From the NCBI RefSeq assembly GCF_007746075.1, contig NZ_CP036339.1:1240001-1304000 (forward strand): a stretch of 64,000 nucleotides of DNA. Direction: 5' to 3'. Positions 30,082 to 41,610 of the stretch are shown here, one piece after another. How positions within the stretch are numbered: the stretch's first letter is position 1; each line of letters opens with the position of its first letter. Both the position numbers and the translations under genes were made by a program. The DNA is from Lacipirellula limnantheis. GTDB lineage: Bacteria > Planctomycetota > Planctomycetia > Pirellulales > Lacipirellulaceae. The notes beneath the pieces are model-generated. The model made no database searches, was not told where the DNA came from, and saw only the letters and a program-made list of their open reading frames with translations.

Positions 30082-31767
30082 TCACCGGGCTCCGCGGCGC
30101 GCGTCGTGGCGGATGGCGATGAGATCCTTCATCACTTGGGACAGCGAACCGTGAAAATCGGTCGTGCCGAACGCGTCGTGGAGCATCTGATAGAGGGCGT
30201 AGAGCTTCGCGTAGGTCGCGGCTTGCGTGCTGATAGGGGAGTAGATGGTCGATTTCACGCCAGTCATCTTGGCTTGGGCTGCTTCGACCGTTGGATAGGC
30301 GCCGCCGACGACCGCGCCAAAGATGGCCGCGCCCAAGGCGCAGGTTTGCCCGCTGCGGCTGATCTTCATCGGCCGGTTGGTGACGTCGGCGTAGATCTGC
30401 ATCACGAGCGGGTTCTTCTCCGCGATGCCGCCGCAAACGATCACCTCGCTGACGCCGACGCCGTACTCCTCGAGGCGACTAATGATCTTGAGCGCGCCAA
30501 AGGCCGTGGCTTCAATCAGCGCGCGGTAGATCTCGGGGGCCGTGGTATACAGGGTTTGACCAATCAGTAGCCCAGTGAGCAGCGGATCGGTCAGGACGCA
30601 GCGGTTGCCATTGTTCCAATCAAGCGCCAACAGCCCCGATTCGCCGGGGCGAAGTTTAGCGGCGGCGGCGGTCAACGCGGCGTGGGCCTCGGCGCCGGCG
30701 CCGAACTCCGCGGGGGCGAGGTGCTTGACGAACCAGTTGAAATTATCGCCGACGGCGCTTTGCCCCGCTTCGAGTCCGTACATGCCGGGAACGATCGATT
30801 CGGGAACGATGCCGCAGAGGCCGGGGACGTCGGGCAGCGGTTGCGCGAGAGGCGCCACCATGCAATCGCACGTGCTGGTCCCCATGATTTTGACCAGCGT
30901 CCCGACGCCGCAGCCGGAGCCGACTGCGCCCATGTGGGCGTCGAAGGCGCCGACTGCCACGGGGATGCCGGCTGGCAGGCCCACCTGTCGGGCGACGGAT
31001 TCGCAAAGTCGGCCGGCAGGTTTGTTCGAGGGGACTGCCTTCGCGTCGTAGCGGAACCGCGAGAGGCCTGGCTCGACCGATTCGAGGAATTCCGCGCTCG
31101 GCAGGCCGCCCCACGCGTCGTGATACATCGCCTTGTGACCTGACGCGCAGATGCTGCGGGCGAGCTTCGCAGGATGCTGGTTGCCGGTGATGTAGGCTGG
31201 GACGTAGTCGGCAAGCTCCACCCAACTGGCGGCGGCCTGCGCGACGCGCGGCGCGGTGCGCAGGCAATGGGCGATCTTGGACCAATACCACTCCGACGAG
31301 TAAGCCCCGCCGCACTTGGCTAGGTATGGATACCCGCCGTCACGCGCTTTGGCGGTGATCTCTTGAGCTTCGCTGTACGCGGTGTGATCCTTCCAGAGCC
31401 ATGCCTGGGCCGCTAGTTCGTCTTGGAATTCGTCGAGCAGCGCCAGCGGCGTACCGGCGGCGTTCACGGGAATGGGGGTCGAACCGGTCGTGTCGACGCC
31501 GATCCCCACCACGTGTTTCGGATCGAAGCCGGCAGCTTGCGTGGCCTTCGCGACGGCGCCCGCGACGGCGGCGTGGAAGCCTTCGATGTAGTCGGCAGGA
31601 CTTTGGCGCGCGAGATTCGGATCAGCGGCATCGACGAGGACGCCGGCGTCCCCGTGGCAGTAATCGTAGACTTCGGTGGCGATCTCGGCGCCGTCGGCAA
31701 GGTCGACCACGAGGGCGCGGACGCTATTGGTGCCGTAATCGACGCCGATTGCAAATTGCTGAGCCAT
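30082..31767 (-). CDS. araB: Ribulokinase
   Basis: 561 residues, FGGY carbohydrate kinase. [15 protein letters not shown] (phosphate 1), [30 protein letters not shown] (catalytic Asp region), [14 protein letters not shown] and [18 protein letters not shown] with [15 protein letters not shown] are typical of ribulokinases. It phosphorylates L-ribulose. It is the first gene of the minus-strand string araB-araD-araA-symporter-galE-DUF3748. No AraC/GntR regulator is adjacent. The upstream gap is shared with the divergent cytochrome-like gene. Confidence 0.97.
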   Translation of the reverse strand: MAQQFAIGVDYGTNSVRALVVDLADGAEIATEVYDYCHGDAGVLVDAADPNLARQSPADYIEGFHAAVAGAVAKATQAAGFDPKHVVGIGVDTTGSTPIPVNAAGTPLALLDEFQDELAAQAWLWKDHTAYSEAQEITAKARDGGYPYLAKCGGAYSSEWYWSKIAHCLRTAPRVAQAAASWVELADYVPAYITGNQHPAKLARSICASGHKAMYHDAWGGLPSAEFLESVEPGLSRFRYDAKAVPSNKPAGRLCESVARQVGLPAGIPVAVGAFDAHMGAVGSGCGVGTLVKIMGTSTCDCMVAPLAQPLPDVPGLCGIVPESIVPGMYGLEAGQSAVGDNFNWFVKHLAPAEFGAGAEAHAALTAAAAKLRPGESGLLALDWNNGNRCVLTDPLLTGLLIGQTLYTTAPEIYRALIEATAFGALKIISRLEEYGVGVSEVIVCGGIAEKNPLVMQIYADVTNRPMKISRSGQTCALGAAIFGAVVGGAYPTVEAAQAKMTGVKSTIYSPISTQAATYAKLYALYQMLHDAFGTTDFHGSLSQVMKDLIAIRHDARRGAR

Positions 31768-32043
31768 GGCGAATTCGGACCGCTGATCGAGGGGGCCGGC
31801 AAGCGAAGAGGGTGAATCTGGCAGCGTATCAGCCGCGCGACATGCTGAAAAGCAGCCTGGCGCAGCTTTGCGGTGCGGGTCCCAACTCGGCGAATTCGCC
31901 GCGCAGCGAGCGTCAACTCAGAGTTTAGCGCATTTGGCAGCGCTGTTTTGCGTGATTGGGCGGGCAATCTTTGTCATAATGGCGGGTGCCGCAGCTGGCG
32001 GCACGTCACCACGCTGATTGCCGCTCGACTTTTCTGGGATGCC
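31768..32043. promoter_or_regulatory. Divergent promoter region (araB / DUF1553 gene)
   Basis: The region drives two divergent gene strings. CATAAT at 31975-31980 is a possible -10 for the plus-strand gene, and GTGCCGC-N5-GCGGCAC (31986-32004) forms a small hairpin in the leader. No recognised operator. Confidence 0.35.
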
Positions 32044-35019
32044 ATGCGAATCGCTCGCGCAAAGAAATTTTTCTGGATGGTGCGGACCTGCTGGCTGGCG
32101 GCGATCGCGCTGAGTTGGTCGCACTCCAGCCCCGCATTGCAGGCTGAGGCGTCGCCAAGCGCCGACGAGGCCGCCGCATCTGCCCCGGGACGCGTCTCGT
32201 TCAACGAACACATTCGGCCGATCTTCGCCAAACACTGCGTGGCCTGTCACGGCGGCGTAAAGCAAGCGAGCGGGCTGTCGTTCATCTACCGCGAGTCGGC
32301 GCTCGCGGAGGCCGAGTCGGGACTGGCGGCGATCATCGCCGGCAGTGCTGCGGACTCGAATCTGATCGCCCGCGTGACCGACCCCGATCCGGAGAGTCGC
32401 ATGCCGCCGGGCGACCACGGGCCCGCCCTCGACGAACGGCAGATTGAGTTGCTCAAGACTTGGATCGATCAAGGCGCCGAGTGGGAGCAACACTGGTCAT
32501 TGACGGCGCCGCGGCCACATCCACTGCCGGAAGTGCGTCGCGCGAACTGGGCGCGCGACCCGCTTGATCGGTTCGTCCTGGCGAAGATGGAAGCGGCGGG
32601 GCTCGCGCCGGCTCCGGAAGCCGCGCGAGCCGAATGGCTGCGCCGCGTCTCCCTCGATCTCACGGGGCTGCCGCCGACGCCGGAGGAGTTCGCTGTGTTT
32701 CAACTCGACAATCGCCCCGACGCCTACGAGCGCGTGGTCGCCCGCTTGTTGGCGTCGCCTCGCTTTGGCGAGCGCTGGGCGTCGATGTGGCTCGATCTGG
32801 CGAGGTACGCCGACACGGTCGGTTTCGAGAAGGATCCGCACCGCGATATCTGGCCCTACCGCGACTGGCTGATTCGGGCGCTCAATGCCGACATGCCGTT
32901 CGATGAGTTCACGATTCGGCAGCTTGCGGGCGACCTGTTGCCCAACGCGACGCTCGACGACCGGCTGGCGTCGGCCTTTCATCGCAACACGCAGATGAAC
33001 ACTGAGGGTGGGACCGACGACGAGGAGTATCGGCTCGCGGCGGTGCTCGATCGCGTGAGTACGACCTGGCAGGTGTGGCAGGCCTCGACGTTCCGCTGCA
33101 CGCAGTGCCATGCTCACCCGTACGACCCCTTTCGCCACGATGAATACTACAAGTTTGTCGCGTTCTTTAATACGAGCCGCGACGCCGACCTGAACAGCGA
33201 CGCCCCGCGGCTGAGCATTCCCGACGATCAGGCGAAGTGGCCCGAAGCAGAGCATCTCGACAAGAGAATCGCCGACGTGCAGCGCGAGCTGTTTGAACTT
33301 CAATCGGCGCTCGTGGCGGACGCGGCCCGCTGGCAGGCGTTGACGCCGGTCGCGGCGAGCGCCACGGGCAACGCCACCATGGCGATTCGCAGCGACACGG
33401 ACGCCGGTCGCGCCGTCGCCGAAGTCCGCGCTGAGGGAACAATCACTACCGGCAGCACATTCACGGTTGACTTCGATCTGGCGGGATTGGAACGGCTGAC
33501 TGCCGTGCGCATCGACGCCCTGCCGAAGGACCCGGCGCAGGCGCTGAAGATTCCGGAAGATGGCTTCGTCCTCTCGCGGCTCAACGGTCAATTGGTCGAC
33601 GCCGCGGGAGCCGTCATCGGCGAGATTCCGTTCGTCGCCGCGTTCTGCGACGAGCCGGCGCCGATGTTCAATCCGGAAGAGAGTCTGCGCGACGGCGCCG
33701 AGGGTTGGGGCGACTATACGCGCATGTCGCGACCAAGGTTTGCCGTGTTCATTCCGTCGCGGGCGATCGAGGCGCCGAAGGGGTCGAAGCTTCGGCTGGC
33801 GATGAACTTTGGCGAGGCCGACTCGGGCGGCGGGGCGCTCGCCAGCGAGCGCGGCCGCTTCGCCGCGTCGTCGAGCGACGATTGGATTCCGTTCGCGAAC
33901 GATTCGCGGTACGCGACGCTCAAACGTGAACTCGGCGAGTTGAAACAGGCCCGCGAGGCGATTGCCGGCGTCGCCGTGCCGGTGATGGCGGAACAGCCGG
34001 CGGAGTTCGCGCGGCAGACGCAAGTTTTTGCCCGCGGCAACTGGCTCGACCGCGAGACCGTCGTGACTCCCGACGTGCCGCGGGTGATGCCGCCGCTGCC
34101 GGCGGGGACGCCGGCTGACAGGCTCGCCATGGCCCGCTGGCTTGTCTCGCCAGAGAACCCGCTGACGGCGCGGGTGATGGTCAATCGCCTGTGGCAGGAG
34201 TTGTTCGGCATCGGCATTGTGGAAACGGCGGAGGACTTTGGCACGTCGGGCGAATTGCCGTCCCATCCGGGACTGCTCGACCACCTGGCGCTGCGGCTTC
34301 AAGGCGAGCATGGTTGGAGCGTCAAGCGGCTACTGCGAGATCTGGTGTTGTCGTCGGCCTATCGGCAGGCGGGGGTCGCCACCTCGGACAAGCTGGCGCT
34401 CGATCCGCGGAACCGTCTGGTTGCCCGAGGTCCGCGAACGCGGCTCTCGGCGGAAATGGTGCGTGACCAGGCGCTTGCGCTCTCGGGCAAACTGTCCGAA
34501 AAGATGTACGGCAAACCCGTGATGCCGCCGCAACCGGATGGCGTTTGGCGGAGCGCTTACAACGGCGAGTCCTGGGTCGCTGCGGAAGGGGAAGACCGCT
34601 TCCGGCGCGCCATTTATACGTATTGGAAGCGAACGAGCGGCTATCCGGCGCTGGCCACGTTCGACATGCCGAGCCGCGACGTTTGCGTCGTGCGACGCAT
34701 CGCCACGAACACGCCGCTGCAGGCGCTGGCGACGCTCAATGATCCGGCGTACGTCGAGCTCGCCCAAGGCTTCGCCGCGCGGATGTCCGGCGCGGGCTCC
34801 ACTCCTGCGGCGCAAATAGCCGCTGGCTACCGACTGGCGAGGGGAGAAGAGCTGCATGCGGCGAAGCTCGCGCGACTGCTGGTACTTTACGAAACGGCTG
34901 CCGCCGCCTTCGACGGCGAACCAGGCGCGGCTCAACCGTTGGCCGCCGATCGCACGACCTACGCGCTGACGATAGTGGCCAACGCCATGTTGAACCTGGA
35001 CGACCTGCTCACCAAGTAA
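32044..35019 (+). CDS. PSCyt1 / DUF1549 / DUF1553 cytochrome c-like exported protein, copy 1
   Basis: 991 residues from ATG 32044 (signal peptide about 1-35; an in-frame upstream start adds 57 poor residues). Order: planctomycete cytochrome c domain with heme motif CVACH, DUF1549 (LDRFVLAKMEAAGL through LGERW-type LDLARYADTVGFEKDPHR), a middle region with CTQCHAHPYDPF (second CXXCH), a beta-rich insert (about 470-600), and DUF1553 (NPLTARVMVNRLWQELFG to DPAYVELAQGFAARM). Such proteins are planctomycete-specific; a redox role at the cell envelope is likely, but the substrate is unknown. It pairs with the DUF1501 gene 37 bp downstream. Confidence 0.9.
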   Translation: MRIARAKKFFWMVRTCWLAAIALSWSHSSPALQAEASPSADEAAASAPGRVSFNEHIRPIFAKHCVACHGGVKQASGLSFIYRESALAEAESGLAAIIAGSAADSNLIARVTDPDPESRMPPGDHGPALDERQIELLKTWIDQGAEWEQHWSLTAPRPHPLPEVRRANWARDPLDRFVLAKMEAAGLAPAPEAARAEWLRRVSLDLTGLPPTPEEFAVFQLDNRPDAYERVVARLLASPRFGERWASMWLDLARYADTVGFEKDPHRDIWPYRDWLIRALNADMPFDEFTIRQLAGDLLPNATLDDRLASAFHRNTQMNTEGGTDDEEYRLAAVLDRVSTTWQVWQASTFRCTQCHAHPYDPFRHDEYYKFVAFFNTSRDADLNSDAPRLSIPDDQAKWPEAEHLDKRIADVQRELFELQSALVADAARWQALTPVAASATGNATMAIRSDTDAGRAVAEVRAEGTITTGSTFTVDFDLAGLERLTAVRIDALPKDPAQALKIPEDGFVLSRLNGQLVDAAGAVIGEIPFVAAFCDEPAPMFNPEESLRDGAEGWGDYTRMSRPRFAVFIPSRAIEAPKGSKLRLAMNFGEADSGGGALASERGRFAASSSDDWIPFANDSRYATLKRELGELKQAREAIAGVAVPVMAEQPAEFARQTQVFARGNWLDRETVVTPDVPRVMPPLPAGTPADRLAMARWLVSPENPLTARVMVNRLWQELFGIGIVETAEDFGTSGELPSHPGLLDHLALRLQGEHGWSVKRLLRDLVLSSAYRQAGVATSDKLALDPRNRLVARGPRTRLSAEMVRDQALALSGKLSEKMYGKPVMPPQPDGVWRSAYNGESWVAAEGEDRFRRAIYTYWKRTSGYPALATFDMPSRDVCVVRRIATNTPLQALATLNDPAYVELAQGFAARMSGAGSTPAAQIAAGYRLARGEELHAAKLARLLVLYETAAAAFDGEPGAAQPLAADRTTYALTIVANAMLNLDDLLTK

Positions 35020-35056
35020 GAACGAGCCGACGCGGAACTTCGCGTTGGAAATGACC

Positions 35057-36538
35057 ATGAACCTCGCTCAAGAACTACTGCGCGCTGAGCTCGCGCGGAC
35101 GACGCGGCGGCTATTTCTGCAGGAGTGCGCCGCTGGGCTGGGCGCGGCCTGGCTGGCGTCGGCGGCGGCGAATGCGCTGGGAGCGAGCAGCGCGCCGGCC
35201 GTGCGCGACGCCGCGCGGCCGCTGGCGCCGATGATGCCGCCGCTGCCGGCGAAGGCCAAGCGAGTGATCTATCTCCACATGGCCGGCTCGCCGAGTCAAC
35301 TCGATCTGTTCGACTATAAGCCCGAACTCCACCGACTCGATGGCCAGGATTGCCCGCAGGAGTTCATCGCCGGCAAGCGATTTGCCTTTATTCGCGGCGT
35401 GCCGAAGCTGCTCGGTCCGCAGTTTCCCTTCAAACAGCATGGCCAGTCGGGGGCGTGGATCAGCGACCGGCTGCCTCAGCTGGCGAGCGTCGCCGACAAG
35501 CTCTGCTTTGTCCGCACGATGGTGACCGACCAGTTCAATCACGGCCCCGCGCAGCTACTGGTCCACACCGGCAACCAGAACCTCGGCTACGCCGCGATGG
35601 GTTCGTGGGCGACGTATGGTCTTGGATCGGAGAATCAGAATTTGCCGGGTTTCGTGGTGTTGCTTTCCGGCGGCAAGTTTCCCGACGCCGGTAAAAGCGT
35701 CTGGGGTTCAGGCTTTCTGCCGTCGGTTTATCAGGGCGTGCAGTGTCGCTCCAGCGGCGATCCGGTCCTCTTCCTTTCCAATCCGCCCGGAATCGACCGC
35801 AGCCTGCGCGGCAAGATGGTCGACGCGATCGCCGACGTGAACCGCCAGACTTACAACGAGGCGGCCGATCCCGAAACGCTCACCCGCATTTCGCAGTACG
35901 AGCTTGCCTACCGCATGCAGATGTCAGCGACCGATGCGATGGATCTAAATCAAGAGCCGGCGCACATCCACAAGCTCTACGGGACTGAGCCGGGACAAGA
36001 GAGTTTGGCGAACAATTGCTTGCTGGCCCGGCGACTGGTCGAGCGGGGCGTGCGTTACGTCCAACTCTACGATTGGGGTTGGGACTCGCACGGCGCCGGC
36101 GAGAACGAAGCGCTCCACCATGGGTTCAAAGACAAATGTCGGCAACTCGACCAGCCGGTGACGGCGCTGCTGCTCGATTTGGAGCAGCGCGGTCTGCTTG
36201 ATGAAACGCTGATTGTCTGGTCGGGCGAGTTCGGCCGGACGCCGATGCGCGAAAATCGCGGCGGGCAGGAGATGACGCTCATCGGCCGCGACCATCACCC
36301 GCATGCCTTCACGGTATGGCTCGCCGGCGGCGGCGTCCGGGCTGGGCATGCGCATGGCGAGACTGATCCGATCGGCTACGCGCCAGCCGTTGATCGCGTC
36401 GAAGTGCGCGACCTCCACGCGACAATGCTCCGGCTGCTGGGGATCGATCACGAGCGGCTGGTTTTTCCGTTTCAAGGGCTCGACCAAAAACTGACCGGCG
36501 TCAAACCGGCGCGCGTGATCGATTCCATCATCGCCTAG
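35057..36538 (+). CDS. Tat-exported DUF1501 protein, copy 1
   Basis: 493 residues. The N-terminus has TTRRLFLQECAAGLGAAWLA, a twin-arginine-type signal. The DUF1501 (sulfatase/alkaline-phosphatase-like fold) blocks are KRVIYLHMAGSPSQLDLFDY, GFVVLLSGGKFPD, DETLIVWSGEFGRTPM and GRDHHPHAFTVWLAGGGV. Metal-binding Asp/His residues of the alkaline phosphatase superfamily appear at these places. Starts TTG 35045, ATG 35051 and ATG 35057 are all in frame; 35057 has GGAA upstream. Function is unknown; it is nearly always next to DUF1549/DUF1553 genes, as here. Confidence 0.9.
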   Translation: MNLAQELLRAELARTTRRLFLQECAAGLGAAWLASAAANALGASSAPAVRDAARPLAPMMPPLPAKAKRVIYLHMAGSPSQLDLFDYKPELHRLDGQDCPQEFIAGKRFAFIRGVPKLLGPQFPFKQHGQSGAWISDRLPQLASVADKLCFVRTMVTDQFNHGPAQLLVHTGNQNLGYAAMGSWATYGLGSENQNLPGFVVLLSGGKFPDAGKSVWGSGFLPSVYQGVQCRSSGDPVLFLSNPPGIDRSLRGKMVDAIADVNRQTYNEAADPETLTRISQYELAYRMQMSATDAMDLNQEPAHIHKLYGTEPGQESLANNCLLARRLVERGVRYVQLYDWGWDSHGAGENEALHHGFKDKCRQLDQPVTALLLDLEQRGLLDETLIVWSGEFGRTPMRENRGGQEMTLIGRDHHPHAFTVWLAGGGVRAGHAHGETDPIGYAPAVDRVEVRDLHATMLRLLGIDHERLVFPFQGLDQKLTGVKPARVIDSIIA

Positions 36539-36698
36539 CGCTGCCAAAAGAACTCAACATCGCGCGGTCGTCGCCGGTCAACGCCGGGCTGGAGCGCAGC
36601 AACGTCGCTCAACGCGCCCGCCGCGGTGCATACGCGGCTTCCCACTGTGCGATCGGGCCCATTTTCCCGAATGGTTCTCGAATGAGTAAACTATAGCG

Positions 36699-39152
36699 AT
36701 GCCCCCTAGCTCGTTTTCATCACGACTTCGCTCCGGTTGCGCGCTGACGGCGTCGTCGTGGCTGTGCGGCCTCGCAACTCTGTTCAGTTCAGCGTCCCAC
36801 GCGAAGCCGGTGGACTTCTCTCGCGAGGTGAAGCCGATTTTGGCTCGTCGTTGTTTTTCGTGCCATGGTCCGCAGACTCAGGAGGGGGGATTGCGGCTGG
36901 ATGGTCGTGAGGCGGCGGTGGCGGCGCTGGAGTCGGGGTTGCTGGCGATCGTGCCGGGGGACTCGGCGGGGAGCGAGTTGCTGGCGCGGGTGACGGCGGA
37001 GGATGAATCGCTGCGGATGCCGCCGGAGGGGAAGGGGCTTTCGGGGCGCGAAGTCGACGTGCTGCGGCGGTGGATCGACGAGGGGGCGGCGTACCAGAAG
37101 CACTGGGCGTTCGTGGCGCCGGTGAAGCAGGAGCCGCCGGCGATTGCGGGGGACTTGCAGTCGTGGGTGCGGACGCCGATCGATGCGTTCGTGCTGGCGC
37201 AGCTGGAGGCGAACCGCCTGCAGCCCGCGCCCCGCGCCGACAAGCGGACGCTTTGCCGGCGGGCCTACTTCGATCTCACCGGCCTGCCGCCGACGGAAGA
37301 GGAGCTGGCGGAGTTCCTCAGCGACGAGTCGCCGGACGCCTGGGAGCGGCTGATCGACAAGCTCCTCGCGTCGCCTCACTACGGCGAGCGGTGGGGGCGG
37401 CACTGGCTCGACCTGGTCCGCTTCGCCGAGACCAACAGCTTTGAGCGGGACGGCGCGAAGCCCAACGCCTGGAAGTATCGCGACTACGTGATCCGGAGCT
37501 TCAACGACGACAAGCCGTACGACCAGTTCGTGCGGGAACAGCTGGCCGGCGACGAGTTGGATCAAGTGACGCGCGATTCGATCATCGCCACGGGCTACTA
37601 CCGGCTGGGAATCTGGGACGACGAGCCGGCCGACGCGGTGCAGTCGCGCTCGGACGAGCTAGACGATCTGATCGCCACGACGAGCCAGGCGTTCTTGGGA
37701 CTGACGGTCGGCTGCGCGCGGTGCCACGATCACAAGATCGACCCGATCCCGCAGCGGGACTATTACGGCCTGGCGGCGTTCCTGGCGGACGTGACGGCCT
37801 ACGGCGATCGGGGAGATCAGACGGGCAACAACCAGTGGGACCTGAGTTCCCCGGAGGAGGCGGCCCGGCGGCGCGCGCTGCGGGAGCAGGTCGAGCTGGT
37901 GGAGCGCGAGAAGACGTCGATGGAAGAGGTGGGGGTCAAGCGTATGGAAGCCCCCGACCAGCGGCGGAGCGAGACGCACGAGCGCGAGGCGCTGCTGAGC
38001 GAGAAGCTTCAGGACTATCTCAACGAATCGGAGCGGGCCCAGTATCAACAGACGCTCGGGCGTCTGGAGGCGGCGCGGCGCGAGCTCCAGGAGTTGGGCG
38101 AGCCGGAGTCGGCCTTGGCGCTGGCCAAGTGCGACGCGCAGCCGGCGCCGACGCACCTGAACGTCCGCGGCAATCCCCATGTGCCGGGCGACGTGGTCGA
38201 ACCCCGCTTCCCGCAGCTGTTTGGCGCGGCGACGCCGACGATTGCCGCCGCGCCGGCCGGGGCGCGGAGCGCGGGCCGGCGCAAGGTGCTGGCCGACTGG
38301 ATCGCCTCGAAGGACAATCTGCTCACGTCGCGGGTGATCGCCAATCGGATCTGGCAGCATCATTTTGGGCGGGGGATCGTCCGCTCGGCGAACAATTTTG
38401 GGGAGCTGGGGGACGCGCCGACCCATCCCGAGCTGCTCGATTGGCTGGCCGTCTGGCTCACCGAGCATGATTGGAAGCTCAAGCCGCTCCACCGGCTGAT
38501 CATGACCAGCAGCGCCTACCAGATGTCGAGCCAGGCCGACGAGGGGGCGCTGGCGGTCGATCCGCTGAACGACCACTTGTGGCGCTTTGACATGCGGCGG
38601 CTGGGGGCCGAGGAGCTGCGCGACGCGACGCTCGCGGCGAGCGGGCGGCTGAACCGGGCGCTGTACGGCCCGAGCTTTTACCCCCAGATGTCCGAGGAGG
38701 TGTTGGCGACCCAGTCGATGCCGGGCAACGGCTGGGGCCAGTCGACGGCTGAGGAACAATCGCGGCGGAGCGTTTACGTCTTCGTGAAGCGTTCGCTCTT
38801 GACGCCGCTCTTGACGGCGTTTGACTTCCCCGACGTCGACGCCAGCTGCGAGGCGCGGTTCAACACGACGCAGCCGGGGCAGGCGCTGTCGCTATTGAAC
38901 GGCGAGTTCGCCAACGAGCAGGCCCGGCACTTGGCCGAGCGCGTGCGGGCCGAGGCGGGAGACCAGCCGCGGGAGCAGGTGGCGCGGGCGATTGAAATCA
39001 CCCTGGGCCGGCCGGCGACCGAGGCCGAAATCGCCGACGGCCTCGGCCTGATGCAACAACTTGCCGAAGAACACGGCCGTGAGCCCCAAGAAGCCTTGCG
39101 CTACTGGTGCCTGGTCGCACTGAACCAAAACGAATTCCTGTACCTCGATTAA
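36699..39152 (+). CDS. PSCyt1 / DUF1549 / DUF1553 cytochrome c-like exported protein, copy 2
   Basis: 817 residues with an N-terminal signal (about 1-35). PSCyt1 with heme motif CFSCH; DUF1549 (VRTPIDAFVLAQLEANRL to HWLDLVRFAETNSFERDG); a second CXXCH in GCARCHDHKIDPIPQRDYYG; an Arg/Glu-rich coiled-coil (about 390-460); DUF1553 (NLLTSRVIANRIWQHHFGRG to FVKRSLLTPLLTAFDFPD). It lacks the beta-rich insert of copy 1 and has the coiled coil in its place. Codon choice shifts strongly to G-rich codons after ~36880, so the pair may have a separate history from copy 1. Confidence 0.92.
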   Translation: MPPSSFSSRLRSGCALTASSWLCGLATLFSSASHAKPVDFSREVKPILARRCFSCHGPQTQEGGLRLDGREAAVAALESGLLAIVPGDSAGSELLARVTAEDESLRMPPEGKGLSGREVDVLRRWIDEGAAYQKHWAFVAPVKQEPPAIAGDLQSWVRTPIDAFVLAQLEANRLQPAPRADKRTLCRRAYFDLTGLPPTEEELAEFLSDESPDAWERLIDKLLASPHYGERWGRHWLDLVRFAETNSFERDGAKPNAWKYRDYVIRSFNDDKPYDQFVREQLAGDELDQVTRDSIIATGYYRLGIWDDEPADAVQSRSDELDDLIATTSQAFLGLTVGCARCHDHKIDPIPQRDYYGLAAFLADVTAYGDRGDQTGNNQWDLSSPEEAARRRALREQVELVEREKTSMEEVGVKRMEAPDQRRSETHEREALLSEKLQDYLNESERAQYQQTLGRLEAARRELQELGEPESALALAKCDAQPAPTHLNVRGNPHVPGDVVEPRFPQLFGAATPTIAAAPAGARSAGRRKVLADWIASKDNLLTSRVIANRIWQHHFGRGIVRSANNFGELGDAPTHPELLDWLAVWLTEHDWKLKPLHRLIMTSSAYQMSSQADEGALAVDPLNDHLWRFDMRRLGAEELRDATLAASGRLNRALYGPSFYPQMSEEVLATQSMPGNGWGQSTAEEQSRRSVYVFVKRSLLTPLLTAFDFPDVDASCEARFNTTQPGQALSLLNGEFANEQARHLAERVRAEAGDQPREQVARAIEITLGRPATEAEIADGLGLMQQLAEEHGREPQEALRYWCLVALNQNEFLYLD

Positions 39153-39168
39153 ATCACTCCCCGTATTC

Positions 39169-39240
39169 CTTCGCGCCTTTGCGCCTTTGCGTGAGACCGC
39201 AGTCAAGATGGTCTCACGCAAAGGCGCGAAGGCGCTAAGA
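39169..39240. repeat. Inverted repeat with CGCGCCTTTGCGTGAGACC arms
   Basis: The left arm ends GCGCCTTTGCGTGAGACC (39198) and the right arm begins GGTCTCACGCAAAGGCGC (39210), a perfect stem of about 18 bp or more with an 11-bp loop. The outer part is made of CGCCTTTG units. It shares its core with the inner arms of the 17647-17815 repeat. It lies between copy-2 PSCyt1 and its DUF1501 partner. Confidence 0.85.
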
Positions 39241-39274
39241 AGAAGACGAAGCGAAGAATTAGAACGAGCTGAAG

Positions 39275-40729
<1,455 letters not shown>

Positions 40730-40917
40730 GGGCTCGACTCGGGCGCCCTTCATCGCCAAGCAGGGAGGCCACGGACCGGCGCGACGCCCCGCGATTTGGT
40801 GCGCGTCACCCGTGAAATCACGGCTGAAAGTTCGCGCTGCGCCGAAATCGTGCCTTTGCGTGCCAAAAGATCTCAAGTAAAACTCACCCAGGTTGTCACG
40901 CCGGGTGGGAGATCTGC

Positions 40918-41505
40918 ATGCCGTCTGCTAAGGAGCCGTATCGCCTCGAGGGCCGCACTGCGTTGATTGCTGGTCCCACGAATGAGCTAAGCCGTAAGAT
41001 TGCGGCCACGTTCACCGCTGCTGGGGCCAGGGTTGCCCAAGCACTCATTGGACTGCCGGTGTCGGCAGAGATGAAGGCAGCGGTCGAGGCCGCAGAGATT
41101 CTCGTCCTGCAAACGGTTTGGGACGACGGTTCGAATTTGGCCGCGGCCGATGACTCGGCGTCGTACCAATCGCTCAGTCACCAACTCGTCGAGCTTCCAA
41201 GAACTCTCATTGCCAGCGCGGCGCCCGCGATGCGTCGCCGCCATTGGGGGCGCGTCGTTTTCGTTGCCATCGGCGAAGTCGCGGCGCCCGCCGTCATCGC
41301 GGCTCGCTCCGCGCAATCGGCTCTGATGCAGGCCGAGGCGCGCTGCCTGGCCGGGGACGGCATCACGTTGAACATGGTGACGTCACCGTGCTGGCACGAT
41401 GCGCCAAATGGGGAGCGGATGGCCGCCATCGCGGCAGCCGTTCTCTATTTTGCCAGCGACGAATCGGCCTTCCTGACGGGACAAACGCTGCATTTGAGGG
41501 CGTGA
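40918..41505 (+). CDS. Degenerate short-chain dehydrogenase/reductase-like protein
   Basis: 195 residues, shorter than normal SDRs (~250). The fold is recognisable: N-terminal LEGRTALIAGPTNELSRKIA, a central strand, and the C-terminal enoyl-ACP-reductase-like AAVLYFASDESAFLTGQTLHL. The nucleotide glycine motif is altered (GPTNELS), and the YxxxK active site is replaced (AARSAQSAL). So it is probably not an active oxidoreductase. GGGAG precedes ATG 40918 by about 7 nt. It lies upstream of a UV-repair gene string, about 100 bp before the next gene. Function unknown; a binding or structural role is only a guess. Confidence 0.75.
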   Translation: MPSAKEPYRLEGRTALIAGPTNELSRKIAATFTAAGARVAQALIGLPVSAEMKAAVEAAEILVLQTVWDDGSNLAAADDSASYQSLSHQLVELPRTLIASAAPAMRRRHWGRVVFVAIGEVAAPAVIAARSAQSALMQAEARCLAGDGITLNMVTSPCWHDAPNGERMAAIAAAVLYFASDESAFLTGQTLHLRA

Positions 41506-41610
41506 AGCCGCATCAAGCAACTCAAGACGCTGCATCCAACTTGCGACAGGCGGCGAAGTTTGAGAAACGGCGGCTGCAATGAGCCGCTGCCGTCCGGTAC
41601 ACTCGCTCGC

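Noticed and set aside
32497..34311. 604-codon minus-strand ORF inside the PSCyt1/DUF1553 gene
   Set aside because: Arg/His/Leu-rich shadow of a well-supported gene.
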